Below, one piece after another: positions 33,560 to 41,512 of a DNA stretch of 59,418 bases (its first letter is position 1; every line of letters begins with the position of its first letter). This DNA comes from Corallococcus interemptor (lineage in GTDB: Bacteria > Myxococcota > Myxococcia > Myxococcales > Myxococcaceae): the NCBI RefSeq assembly GCF_003668875.1, contig NZ_RAWM01000047.1, positions 1 to 59,418 on the forward strand, written 5' to 3'. Under the pieces are notes generated by a model that saw only the letters and a program-made list of their open reading frames with translations, was not told the origin of the DNA and searched no databases. A program made the translations under genes and the position numbers.

Positions 33560-36500
33560 TCAGTCCTGCCGGGCCTGCGGCTGGGGCCGGGGCTCGCCGC
33601 CACCGTGCGACGCGCCGTGTGTCTGCCCGTTGCCCTTGAACACCCGGCGCAGCTTGCCGCCCATCCACGCTCGGGCATCCGACAGGATTTCGTACACCGT
33701 CGGAATCACCAGCAGCGTGAGCAGCGTGGACGTGATGACGCCGCCAATCACCGCGCGGCCCAGCGGCGCGCGGAAGTCACCGCCCTCGCCGTGTCCCAGC
33801 GCCACCGGCACCATGCCCGCGATGAGCGCGAAGGTCGTCATGATGATGGGCCGCAAGCGGATGCGCCCTGCTTCAATCAGCGCCTCGCGCAACGGCATGC
33901 CCTTCTCGTGCTGCCACTTGGCGAAGTCGATGAGCAGGATGGCGTTCTTCGCCACGATGCCCATCAGCAGGATGACGCCGATGAGGCTCATGATGTTCAG
34001 CGTGTCCCCTGTCACCACCAATGCCAGCACCACGCCAATCAGCGACAGCGGCAGTGACACCAGGATGGCCAGCGGATCCAGGAACGAACCGAACTGGATG
34101 ACGAGGATGAGGTACATCAGCATCACCGCCACGCCCAGCGCCAGGAACACCCGGCCGAACACCTCCTGCTGATCCGCGGACTCGCCGCCGGTGGACAGCT
34201 CGTAGCCCGGCGGCAGCTTCACCGCCTTGAGCCGCGTCTGGATGTCGTTCGTCACCTCCGACAGCGACCGCCCCGCCACGTTCGCCTGCACGTTGATGAC
34301 CTTCTCGCGGTTGAGGTGGTCAATCTGCGCCGGGCCCACGGTCTGCTTCACGGACGCCACCTGTCCCAGCGGCACCGTCACCGGCGTGCCCGTGGGGCTC
34401 ATGCCCACCACCAGGGGCAGCTGCGCCAGCTGGGACGGGTTCTCCCGGAACTGCGGCGCCAGGCGCACCATCACGTCGCGCGTCTCGCCAATGGGGTCCA
34501 CCCAGTCACCGGAGTCCAGGCCCGCGAAGGCCGGCCGCAGGGACTGCGCCACCTGCCCCACCGTCACGTTGAGCTGGCCCGCGACGCCGCGGTTGAGCTC
34601 CACCTCCAGCTCCGGCTTCTCACCGCGCGTGGACAGCCCCACGTCCACCGCGCCCGGCACCTGCTTCACCTCCTTCATCACCTGCTGCGCCAGCTGGTTG
34701 AGCCCCTTGGACTCCGGCCCGCGCAGCTCCAGCTGGATGGACTTGATGGCCCCGCCAAAGCCGCTGGTGAACACGGACGTGTTCGCGCCGCCCACCGCGA
34801 GCAGCTCCTGGCGCAGCGTCTTGCCCAGCACCTCCTGGCTCGCCTTGCGCTCTGCCTTCGGCTTGAGCCGCACGTACACCAGCGCCTGGTCCACGCCCGG
34901 CGAGCGCAAGGGCAGCGGCACGCCAATGGTCGTGTACGTGTACGCGACCTCCGGGTGCTGCCGCGTGATGCGGGACACCTCCTCCACCTTGCGCCGCGTG
35001 TAGTCCAGGCTGGAGCCCGCGGGTGTCTCCACCAGCATCTCAATCTCCGCGCGGTCGCTCACCGGCACGAAGCCCGCGCCGCCGAAGAGGCCCTGCAGCG
35101 CCACCGCGCCCACCAGCGAGCCCACCGCCAGCAGCACCATCGCGAGCCGGTGGTCCAGCGCCCAGGCGATGACGCCCTTGTAGCGGTCCGCCTGCCGGTC
35201 GAACCAGTGGTTGAAGCGCTCCAGCCCGCGCGAGATGAAGTTGCGCCGCTCGCCCTTCTCCACCTGCGGGTCGGGCCAGTACGCGCTGAGCATGGGGTCC
35301 AGCGAGAAGCTCACGAACAGCGACACCAGCACCGAGCACGCGATGGTGAGCGCGAACGGCTTGAACCACTGCCCGGCCACGCCGTACATGAACGCCACCG
35401 GGACGAACACCGCCACGATGGAGAACGTCGTCGCCGCCACCGCGAGGCCAATCTCGCTGGTGCCCTCACGAGACGCCGTGTAGTGGTCCTTCCCCATCTC
35501 CACGTGCCGCACGATGTTCTCGCGCACCACGATGGCGTCGTCGATGAGGATGCCAATGGCCAGCGTCAGGCCCAAGAGCGACATCGTGTTGAGCGTGAAG
35601 CCGAACGCCCACACGCTCACGAACGACGCCAGCACGGACACCGGCAGCGCCAGGCCGGTGATGACCGTGGAGCGCCACGAGTTGAGGAACAGGAACACCA
35701 CCAGCACCGTGAGCAGCGCGCCCTCAATCAGCGCCTGCTGCACGTTGACCACCGAGTTCTCCACGCGCGTGCCCGCGTCGCGGACAATCTCCAGCTTCGC
35801 GTTGGCGGGCAGCCGCTGCTGGAGCATCTTCACCCGCTCGCGCACGCCGTCCGCGACCTCCGTGGTGCTGTAGCCCTTGGTCTTGATGACCTCGATGCCC
35901 ACCGCCTGCGCGCCGTTGTAGAGCGACAGGGTGCGAGGCTCCTCCGTGCCCGCGAACACGTCCGCCACTTCACCCAGCCGCAGCGCGCGGCCGTTGCGCT
36001 CCGCGATGGGCACCTGCGCGAAGTCCTCCGGCGTCTCCAGGCGGCCCTTGAGCCGGATGGTCTTCTCCTGCAGCTCCGTGTTGAGCCGGCCCACCGGCGC
36101 CGCCAGGTTCTGCGCCTGGAGCGCGGCCACCACCTGCGCCACCGACAGGCCCGCCGCCTGGAGCGCCGCGGGCCGCACCTGCACCGTCATCTCGCGGTCC
36201 ACGCCGCCCACCACCGTGGCCTGCGCCACGCCGGGCACCGAGCGCAAATCCCCCACCACCATGGGGTCCGCGATGAGCGTCAGCGCGGGCACGTCCAGCG
36301 CGTCCGACGTCAGCACCAGCGACACGATGGGCTGATCCGCCGGGTCGAAGCGCGTGAGGATGGGCTCCTCCATCTCCTGCGGCAGGTCCGCGCGCTTGCT
36401 GGAGATGGCGTCGCGGATGTCCTGGGACGCCTCCTGGATGTCCTTCTCGAAGTCGAAGAAGACCGTGAAGTTCGCCAGGCTGTCCGTGGAGCTGGACGTG

Positions 36501-36745
36501 GTCTTCTTCCCGTCCACGCCGGAGATGGCGAAGATGGCGTCCTCGATGGGCTCCACGATTTCGCGCTCCACCGTGTCGGGTGATGCGCCCGGGTACGCGA
36601 TGGTGACGTTGATGACCGGCTGCTGAACGTCCGGGAACTCGTCCGTCTCCAGGTTGATGAGCGCGACGATGCCGAACACGACGAGCGCCACCATCGCCGT
36701 GATGGTGATGATGGGGCGCTTGATGGCGAAGTCGGAGATGAACAC
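33560..36745 (-). CDS. RND multidrug efflux transporter (HAE1, AcrB-like)
   Basis: This 1061-residue inner-membrane pump has the usual 12-helix, two-loop layout. It opens FISDFAIKRPIITITAMVAL. The proton-relay Asp pair lies in LTLAIGILIDDAIVVREN (about 410), and the second half repeats the pattern with VSLPLSLIGVVLALVVTG and GVILLMGIVAKNAILLIDF. The length is normal, with a short Gly/His/Gln-rich tail. The adaptor gene lies 46 bases upstream on the same strand and the two form an operon. No TolC-like outer-membrane channel gene is adjacent, so it must be encoded elsewhere. Substrate unknown. Confidence 0.94.
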   Translation of the reverse strand: MFISDFAIKRPIITITAMVALVVFGIVALINLETDEFPDVQQPVINVTIAYPGASPDTVEREIVEPIEDAIFAISGVDGKKTTSSSTDSLANFTVFFDFEKDIQEASQDIRDAISSKRADLPQEMEEPILTRFDPADQPIVSLVLTSDALDVPALTLIADPMVVGDLRSVPGVAQATVVGGVDREMTVQVRPAALQAAGLSVAQVVAALQAQNLAAPVGRLNTELQEKTIRLKGRLETPEDFAQVPIAERNGRALRLGEVADVFAGTEEPRTLSLYNGAQAVGIEVIKTKGYSTTEVADGVRERVKMLQQRLPANAKLEIVRDAGTRVENSVVNVQQALIEGALLTVLVVFLFLNSWRSTVITGLALPVSVLASFVSVWAFGFTLNTMSLLGLTLAIGILIDDAIVVRENIVRHVEMGKDHYTASREGTSEIGLAVAATTFSIVAVFVPVAFMYGVAGQWFKPFALTIACSVLVSLFVSFSLDPMLSAYWPDPQVEKGERRNFISRGLERFNHWFDRQADRYKGVIAWALDHRLAMVLLAVGSLVGAVALQGLFGGAGFVPVSDRAEIEMLVETPAGSSLDYTRRKVEEVSRITRQHPEVAYTYTTIGVPLPLRSPGVDQALVYVRLKPKAERKASQEVLGKTLRQELLAVGGANTSVFTSGFGGAIKSIQLELRGPESKGLNQLAQQVMKEVKQVPGAVDVGLSTRGEKPELEVELNRGVAGQLNVTVGQVAQSLRPAFAGLDSGDWVDPIGETRDVMVRLAPQFRENPSQLAQLPLVVGMSPTGTPVTVPLGQVASVKQTVGPAQIDHLNREKVINVQANVAGRSLSEVTNDIQTRLKAVKLPPGYELSTGGESADQQEVFGRVFLALGVAVMLMYLILVIQFGSFLDPLAILVSLPLSLIGVVLALVVTGDTLNIMSLIGVILLMGIVAKNAILLIDFAKWQHEKGMPLREALIEAGRIRLRPIIMTTFALIAGMVPVALGHGEGGDFRAPLGRAVIGGVITSTLLTLLVIPTVYEILSDARAWMGGKLRRVFKGNGQTHGASHGGGEPRPQPQARQD

Positions 36746-36791
36746 GGACGACTCCTGCGGTGCTGCTTCAAGAAGTGGAGACGCCTCGCGG

Positions 36792-38051
36792 CTACTTCGC
36801 GGGAGCCTGTGCGGGAGGCGTGGCCGTCCCCGCCGCCGCCGGAGCCTTCACCGGAGCCTGGGGCCCACTGCCGCCCACGCCCTGCTGGGCCTCCGGAGGT
36901 GAGACGGACCGGGGCTGCTTCTTCGGCGCTTGCGGCGCGGCGGTGAGCTTCACGGGCGTGCCGGCCGTCAGGTCGCGCGCGGAGCCGAGCAGCACCACGT
37001 CCCCGGCCTTCAGCCCCGACCTCACCTCCACCGCCTGCGCCACGTCGTCGCGCAGGCCCAGTGTCACCGCCACCTGCTCCACCTTGCCGTTGGAGACGCG
37101 CTGCACGGTGGGCGGCTCCTGGCGCGTGTCCAGCGCGTCCACCGGCACGGCCAGCGCCTCCTTCGCCTGGGACGCCACGCGCCCCTCCGCGAAGAGTCCG
37201 GCCAGCAGCGCCTGTTCGGTGTTGGGGATGTTCACGTAGATGCGCACCTGGCCCGTGGCGGGGTCCACCGCCGGGTTGATGCGCTCCACCTGCCCCTTGA
37301 AGGCGCGGTCCGCGAAGCCGTTCACGCGGAAGTCCACGGACGTGCCCACCTGCACCTGGCCCAGCTGCGCCGCGGGCACGGAGGCCTCCAGCCGCAGCGT
37401 GGCGGGGTCCACCACCGTGAAGAGCGGCGCGCCCGGCTGGACGATGTCGCCCGCGTGCACCTGCCGCTCGCTCACCACGCCCGCGAAGGGCGCCGTCACC
37501 TTCGTGCGCCCCAGCTGGTCCTGCGCCAGCTTCAGCCGAGCCTGCGCGTCCGCCAGCTGTCCCTCCGCCTGCGTCCGGGCCAGCTGCGCGCGCTCGAAGT
37601 CGCGGCGGGTGATGACGCCCTGCCGGACGAGGATTTGATTGCGCCGCTCATCCGCCCGCGCCACCTGCAAGGCATTGCGCGCCACGCGCACGGTGGAGCT
37701 GGCCGCCTGCACCTGCTCGCGCAGCGTGCCCTCGTCCACGCGCGCCAGCAGCTCGCCCTCCTTCACCGCCTGCCCCTGGTCCGCGTGCACGTCCAGGATG
37801 CTGCCCCCCACCTCCGCGCGGACGCTGGCCAGCCGCTGCGCCTGGAGCGACCCGGAGATGACGGGGCCGCTCTCCAGCTTCATCGGCTCCACGCGCACCA
37901 CGTTCTCCGGCCCCAGCGACACGACGGTGGGCTCGGTGGGAGCGACCTCCTCGGAGCGCTGTCCGCAGGCACCCGCCAGCCAGACGGCCGTCAACACGGC
38001 CCCCAGCCGCCGTCCCGCGCGGCGGCCCGTTGTCCTCTTGGTGCGTGCCAC
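36792..38051 (-). CDS. RND efflux periplasmic adaptor (membrane-fusion) lipoprotein
   Basis: This 419-residue protein has a lipoprotein signal (LGAVLTAVWLAGACG) and the barrel-lipoyl-hairpin order of AcrA/MdtA-like adaptors. SIEVRAEVGGSIL-type sequence (here ASVRAEVGGSILDVHADQGQ) is followed by a long coiled-coil hairpin (about 100-175, VARNALQVARADERRNQILV). TVTAPFAGVVSERQVHAGDIV (here with KVTAPFAG) closes the lipoyl domain. It links the pump to an outer-membrane channel. The C-terminal 45 residues are Pro/Ala-rich and probably disordered. Confidence 0.92.
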   Translation of the reverse strand: MARTKRTTGRRAGRRLGAVLTAVWLAGACGQRSEEVAPTEPTVVSLGPENVVRVEPMKLESGPVISGSLQAQRLASVRAEVGGSILDVHADQGQAVKEGELLARVDEGTLREQVQAASSTVRVARNALQVARADERRNQILVRQGVITRRDFERAQLARTQAEGQLADAQARLKLAQDQLGRTKVTAPFAGVVSERQVHAGDIVQPGAPLFTVVDPATLRLEASVPAAQLGQVQVGTSVDFRVNGFADRAFKGQVERINPAVDPATGQVRIYVNIPNTEQALLAGLFAEGRVASQAKEALAVPVDALDTRQEPPTVQRVSNGKVEQVAVTLGLRDDVAQAVEVRSGLKAGDVVLLGSARDLTAGTPVKLTAAPQAPKKQPRSVSPPEAQQGVGGSGPQAPVKAPAAAGTATPPAQAPAK

Positions 38052-38244
38052 GGCCTGCCTCCCCGGCTCTCCAAGGCGGACGGCCTCGGAAGCTCAACCC
38101 GGGGTGGTCCCCAGGGCCGGGTAAACGTGGTGCTGGCCCCCCGGCCGGGGAAGTCGTGCCACCACCGGCCGTGAACCTGGAGAACACACCCGGCCCGTCC
38201 CCCAGGCAGGCGGGAAGGCAGGCGGACGGCGGCTGGAACGACGA

Positions 38245-38278
38245 CGGCCTCCGTCCCCGCGGGAGGGAACGGAGGCCG
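38245..38278 (-). terminator. Hairpin after CxxCH lipoprotein gene
   Basis: CGGCCTCCGT-CCC (38245-38257) pairs with GGG-A-ACGGAGGCCG (38265-38278), a 13-bp stem with one bulge, about 30 bases past the stop. Confidence 0.5.
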
Positions 38279-38308
38279 CGCGTGCTCCACACCGTGGGGA
38301 GGCTCTAG

Positions 38309-40141
38309 CTAGTGGACGCTCGGCGCAGCGGTCACGAACGCCGAGGTGAGGCAGCTCTGGTTCGCCATCTGGTCCAGGAACGTCTGGCGCGCCAGCACCT
38401 CGTTGAAGGTGCGCACGGGCGTGCCGTCCGCGCGGTCCGGCACGGTGAGCGCGCCGGAGAGGAACGGCGACAGCGCGCCGGTCCAGCTCACGTGGGTGAA
38501 GTTCGTGCCCAGCTCGTCACCATGGCAGCCGTCGCAGGTGTTGAGCGAGAAGACGTGCCGCGCCTGGCGGTTGGGGATGATGGACGCCGGCTGGCTCCAG
38601 AACGGCGGGATGGCCGTGGGGTTCGTCACCACGGCGCGGCCCGCGCGGAAGGTGCCGCTGGTCAGCAGCGGGACGGAGTACGTGCCCGCGACGATGGCCG
38701 GCGCGGTGGCGTTCACGTAGGCCGGGAACAGCGTCGTCTGCCGGATGCGGTCCGGCGTCTGCGCCACGGTGTGGCTGCTGAGCATCGACGGCACCGGCGG
38801 CGGCGTGGTGGAGAACGAGTTCGGGTTGATGGTGCTGTTCCAGAGGCGGAACTCCCGCAGCTCCCACGGGCTGGCCAGCCACTCGTCGTTGGTGCGCACC
38901 TGGTTGATGGAGCTGCGGTTGGGCTTGCGCGGGGACAGGTCGCGCTTGGCGAACTGCTCCGTCAGGGCCTCCAGCGCCGCGTTGTACGTCGCGCTGCCCA
39001 GCGCCATCCCGGACAGGGCCTGCCACTGCTGCGCATAGGCCTTGATGTCCGTGCAGCCGTTCTTGTCCACCCCGTACTCCAGGATGACCAGGAAGGGCAC
39101 CGTGTAGCAGCTGCTCCCTACGCCCGTGGTGGCCGCGAAGATGAAGCGGCCCTCACCCGCGCTGCCGGAGCCGTAGGCCGGGTTGCTGCCCGCCAGGTCC
39201 AGCCGGTTCACGATGGCGATGAGCTTGAACGGCGACCTCGCCAGGTTCAGCTCACCGGAGGCCAGCTTCGGCCACGGGCCGATGAGGTTCGCCGCGATGG
39301 ACGTGCGCGGCGGGTTCACGAAGCCGTTGATGGTGCGCGGCTGCTCCCACTGCCGCAGCCACTCGCGCACGAAGGTGGTGGGGGCCACGCCCGTGAAGGG
39401 CTGGTTGGCCATCTCCGTCATCAGGTAGTTGAACGTCCACTTGCCGTTCGGGTTGCCCGCGCCGGTGCACGGGTCATACGTGCGCGTCACGTCGTTCACG
39501 ACGGCGGGCGCGCGGATGATGAGCGAGCGCGCGGGGTCCACCAGCGACGCCAGGCCAATGGGCTGGATGGGCACGGGCTGGCCCACCGGGAACTGCGTGC
39601 TCAGCGCCGTCACCGGCACGGTGCGCACCAGTTGGCGGTTCTCGAACACGGCCGTGGTCAGCTGCGTCTGCGACTGGGACTGCGCCTGCGCGATGCGCTG
39701 CTGCTGGGCCTGGAGCGCCACGAAGTCGAACGTGCCGGAGGCCGTGAAGAGCAGGTCCCCCGCCACCGCGTCGCCATTCTGGCCGTCGTCGCGGAACGTC
39801 AGCTGCTGCGTGCCTTCCGCCATCGTCAGCGTGCCGCCGCGGAACGCCTCGTTCTCCGCGCGGTTGTCCTTGAGCCTCAGCTGGAACACCGTCGCCGTGG
39901 ACTTGCTGGCCGCGCCCTGCGGAATCGCGAACAGGGACTCCACCACCGGGCGCGCCGCGTCCCCTTCCAGGGCCTGCAGGGCCGTGCCGAGCGCCGCCTC
40001 CACCTGGGGCGCGGAGGGCGCGGGGGATTCGGACGGCTCCGGGGCGGGCTGACCACAGCCCACCGCCAGCGACGAGGCCAGGAGCGCGAACGGCAGACGC
40101 TTCCGGGAGTGCTTCCACAGCAATGACAGCTCAGGCTTCAT
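38309..40141 (-). CDS. Large lipoprotein with one CxxCH motif
   Basis: This 610-residue protein starts MKPELSLLWKHSRKRLPFAL with a lipobox-like LAVGC. A beta domain near 75-130 (LRLKDNRAENEAFRGG, FRDDGQNGDAVAGDLLFTAS) resembles the choice-of-anchor type. The long middle has a mixed composition with several cysteines, including TYDPCTGAGN and SSCYTVPF. Near 535 the sequence FSLNTCDGCHGDELGTNFTHV contains a single c-type heme motif CDGCH. I recognise no enzyme. It may be a surface redox or predation-related lipoprotein, but one heme motif could also be structural. Two inverted repeats lie about 170-220 bases upstream. Confidence 0.65.
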   Translation of the reverse strand: MKPELSLLWKHSRKRLPFALLASSLAVGCGQPAPEPSESPAPSAPQVEAALGTALQALEGDAARPVVESLFAIPQGAASKSTATVFQLRLKDNRAENEAFRGGTLTMAEGTQQLTFRDDGQNGDAVAGDLLFTASGTFDFVALQAQQQRIAQAQSQSQTQLTTAVFENRQLVRTVPVTALSTQFPVGQPVPIQPIGLASLVDPARSLIIRAPAVVNDVTRTYDPCTGAGNPNGKWTFNYLMTEMANQPFTGVAPTTFVREWLRQWEQPRTINGFVNPPRTSIAANLIGPWPKLASGELNLARSPFKLIAIVNRLDLAGSNPAYGSGSAGEGRFIFAATTGVGSSCYTVPFLVILEYGVDKNGCTDIKAYAQQWQALSGMALGSATYNAALEALTEQFAKRDLSPRKPNRSSINQVRTNDEWLASPWELREFRLWNSTINPNSFSTTPPPVPSMLSSHTVAQTPDRIRQTTLFPAYVNATAPAIVAGTYSVPLLTSGTFRAGRAVVTNPTAIPPFWSQPASIIPNRQARHVFSLNTCDGCHGDELGTNFTHVSWTGALSPFLSGALTVPDRADGTPVRTFNEVLARQTFLDQMANQSCLTSAFVTAAPSVH

Positions 40142-40309
40142 GGGGTGTGCTCCACTCACGACGGGGTTACCGCGACGACAGCCTCGCGATGGGGCACCCT
40201 CCCCTTCCCTGAACGCGGAAAACGCCCCACCCCCTCCGGTCCTTGCGACGCGGAGGCGAATGGAGCGTTCTCATACCACGGAACACTGACTTTTATCGAC
40301 TTCCAGACT

Positions 40310-40330
40310 TTGTAACCTAATCCGTTACAA
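40310..40330. promoter_or_regulatory. TTGTAAC-N7-GTTACAA inverted repeat
   Basis: This perfect 7-base-arm palindrome lies upstream of the CxxCH lipoprotein gene, in an AT-rich island. Its centre is 32 bases from a second, near-identical site. It looks like an operator half of a two-site array. Confidence 0.45.
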
Positions 40331-40341
40331 GCCTGGGATTG

Positions 40342-40362
40342 CTGTAACCTGTCAGGCTACAG
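40342..40362. promoter_or_regulatory. CTGTAAC-N7-GCTACAG inverted repeat
   Basis: The spacer length and half-site core (GTAAC) match the site at 40310-40330, with one mismatch between arms. It overlaps the stop codon of the ADYC-domain gene. Confidence 0.4.
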
Positions 40363-41325
40363 GCCGCTGGCGCCGTAGGGCGACTCGCTGATGAGGCGGG
40401 TGCCGGACTGGAAGTGGCTGGTGCTGCCGCAGTCCGGGATGGGGCTGACGCCCTGGCACGTGACGGGCACGTGGGCGCGGGTCTCCGAGGTGAAGCAGCG
40501 CGCGCCGGTCTCGTTCCACTCGGCCTCCACGCTCCAGGACTCGGTGTCCGTCTGCACGCCCACGCCGTCGTAGAGGTTGACCCACTGGCCGTCGGTGGTG
40601 TGCGAATTGCCGTCGCCGCAGAAGTCCGCGCGCACCATGCGGGTGCAGGCCTGGTGGTGGCCCGCGAGGCTCTCGCCGTTGGCGGCGGTGGCCCAGGGCT
40701 TGTAACCAAAGTGCATGCACTTCGCGATGGCGGCGCCCTCGCAGGCGAAGGTGAAGGCGGTGGCGTCTTCAATCTTCTCGCCGCCACCGGCCACGCCCTG
40801 GAGGTAGTTCCAGCGGCCGGCCACGGCGATGGCGGAGACCGGAGCGCCGTTGGAGTCCTGGCACACGGAGCGCCAGCTGCCGTCGGAGCCCTGGTAGGAG
40901 ACCTGGTAGGACCACAGGTCGCTGTCGGCGCCGCTGCCCTGGGTGATGTCGTCCACGCGCAGGTGCAGGGTGCTGCCGTCACCCATCTTCCCGACGAAGC
41001 GCGCCCCGGTGAAGCCCAGGCCCGACACGGGGGTGGAGCCGTCCAGGCCGGCGAAGGCCGAGCCCTCCAGGTGCACGTTGCTCAGCGGCCTGCCGAAGGC
41101 GGAGTGGGCGCCCGCGTACGCCACGGACACCAGCATGCCGCCCAGTTCGCTGTTGTTGAGGTTGCGGCCATTGAGGTTGCGGCCGTTGAGGTTGCGGCCG
41201 TTGGGAGAGACGACCTCCGCCACTTGCGTGCGCAGGGAGGGAGCCTCGGGCTCCGACGATTCCATGCCACAGCCCACCGCCACGACGGCGAAACACGCCG
41301 CGACCACTCGCTGCAACGTCCTCAT
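40357..41325 (-). CDS. ADYC-domain lipoprotein with NGRNL repeats
   Basis: This 322-residue protein has a lipoprotein-type signal peptide (MRTLQRVVAACFAVVAVGCG). Residues ~42-60 contain tandem NGRNL units, encoded by 15-base DNA repeats, which continue weakly as pentapeptide-like NLNNSELGGML. The body has paired cysteines and HQACTRMVRADFCGDGNSHT, matching the ADYC-domain signature (here ADFC). ADYC proteins are abundant in myxobacteria and functionally unknown. It is probably surface-exposed. The stop lies within an inverted repeat. Confidence 0.75.
   Translation of the reverse strand: MRTLQRVVAACFAVVAVGCGMESSEPEAPSLRTQVAEVVSPNGRNLNGRNLNGRNLNNSELGGMLVSVAYAGAHSAFGRPLSNVHLEGSAFAGLDGSTPVSGLGFTGARFVGKMGDGSTLHLRVDDITQGSGADSDLWSYQVSYQGSDGSWRSVCQDSNGAPVSAIAVAGRWNYLQGVAGGGEKIEDATAFTFACEGAAIAKCMHFGYKPWATAANGESLAGHHQACTRMVRADFCGDGNSHTTDGQWVNLYDGVGVQTDTESWSVEAEWNETGARCFTSETRAHVPVTCQGVSPIPDCGSTSHFQSGTRLISESPYGASGL
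41156..41205. repeat. 15-bp tandem repeat (GTTGCGGCC-NTTGAG)
   Basis: There are three consecutive units at 41161-41175, 41176-41190 and 41191-41205, almost identical, with a partial copy at 41156-41160. Read on the minus strand they encode the NGRNL repeats of the ADYC protein. Copy number could vary by slippage. Confidence 0.8.
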
Positions 41326-41512
41326 CTGGATGCCCCTTCCCTGCCCCGACCCCGACCCGCACCGTTCTCTCAGGGAACAAGGTCAGTCCGGGGGACAGGA
41401 GCGGCAACCGCGCGACACCCGTCCGGGCACTTGCAGCGTCCAGTGGCGTCCAGTTGGGAGCGACCCCGGGGTGAGGTCAGCGGTTCCCGGGGCTTTGAGT
41501 GTCCGGTGGTGC

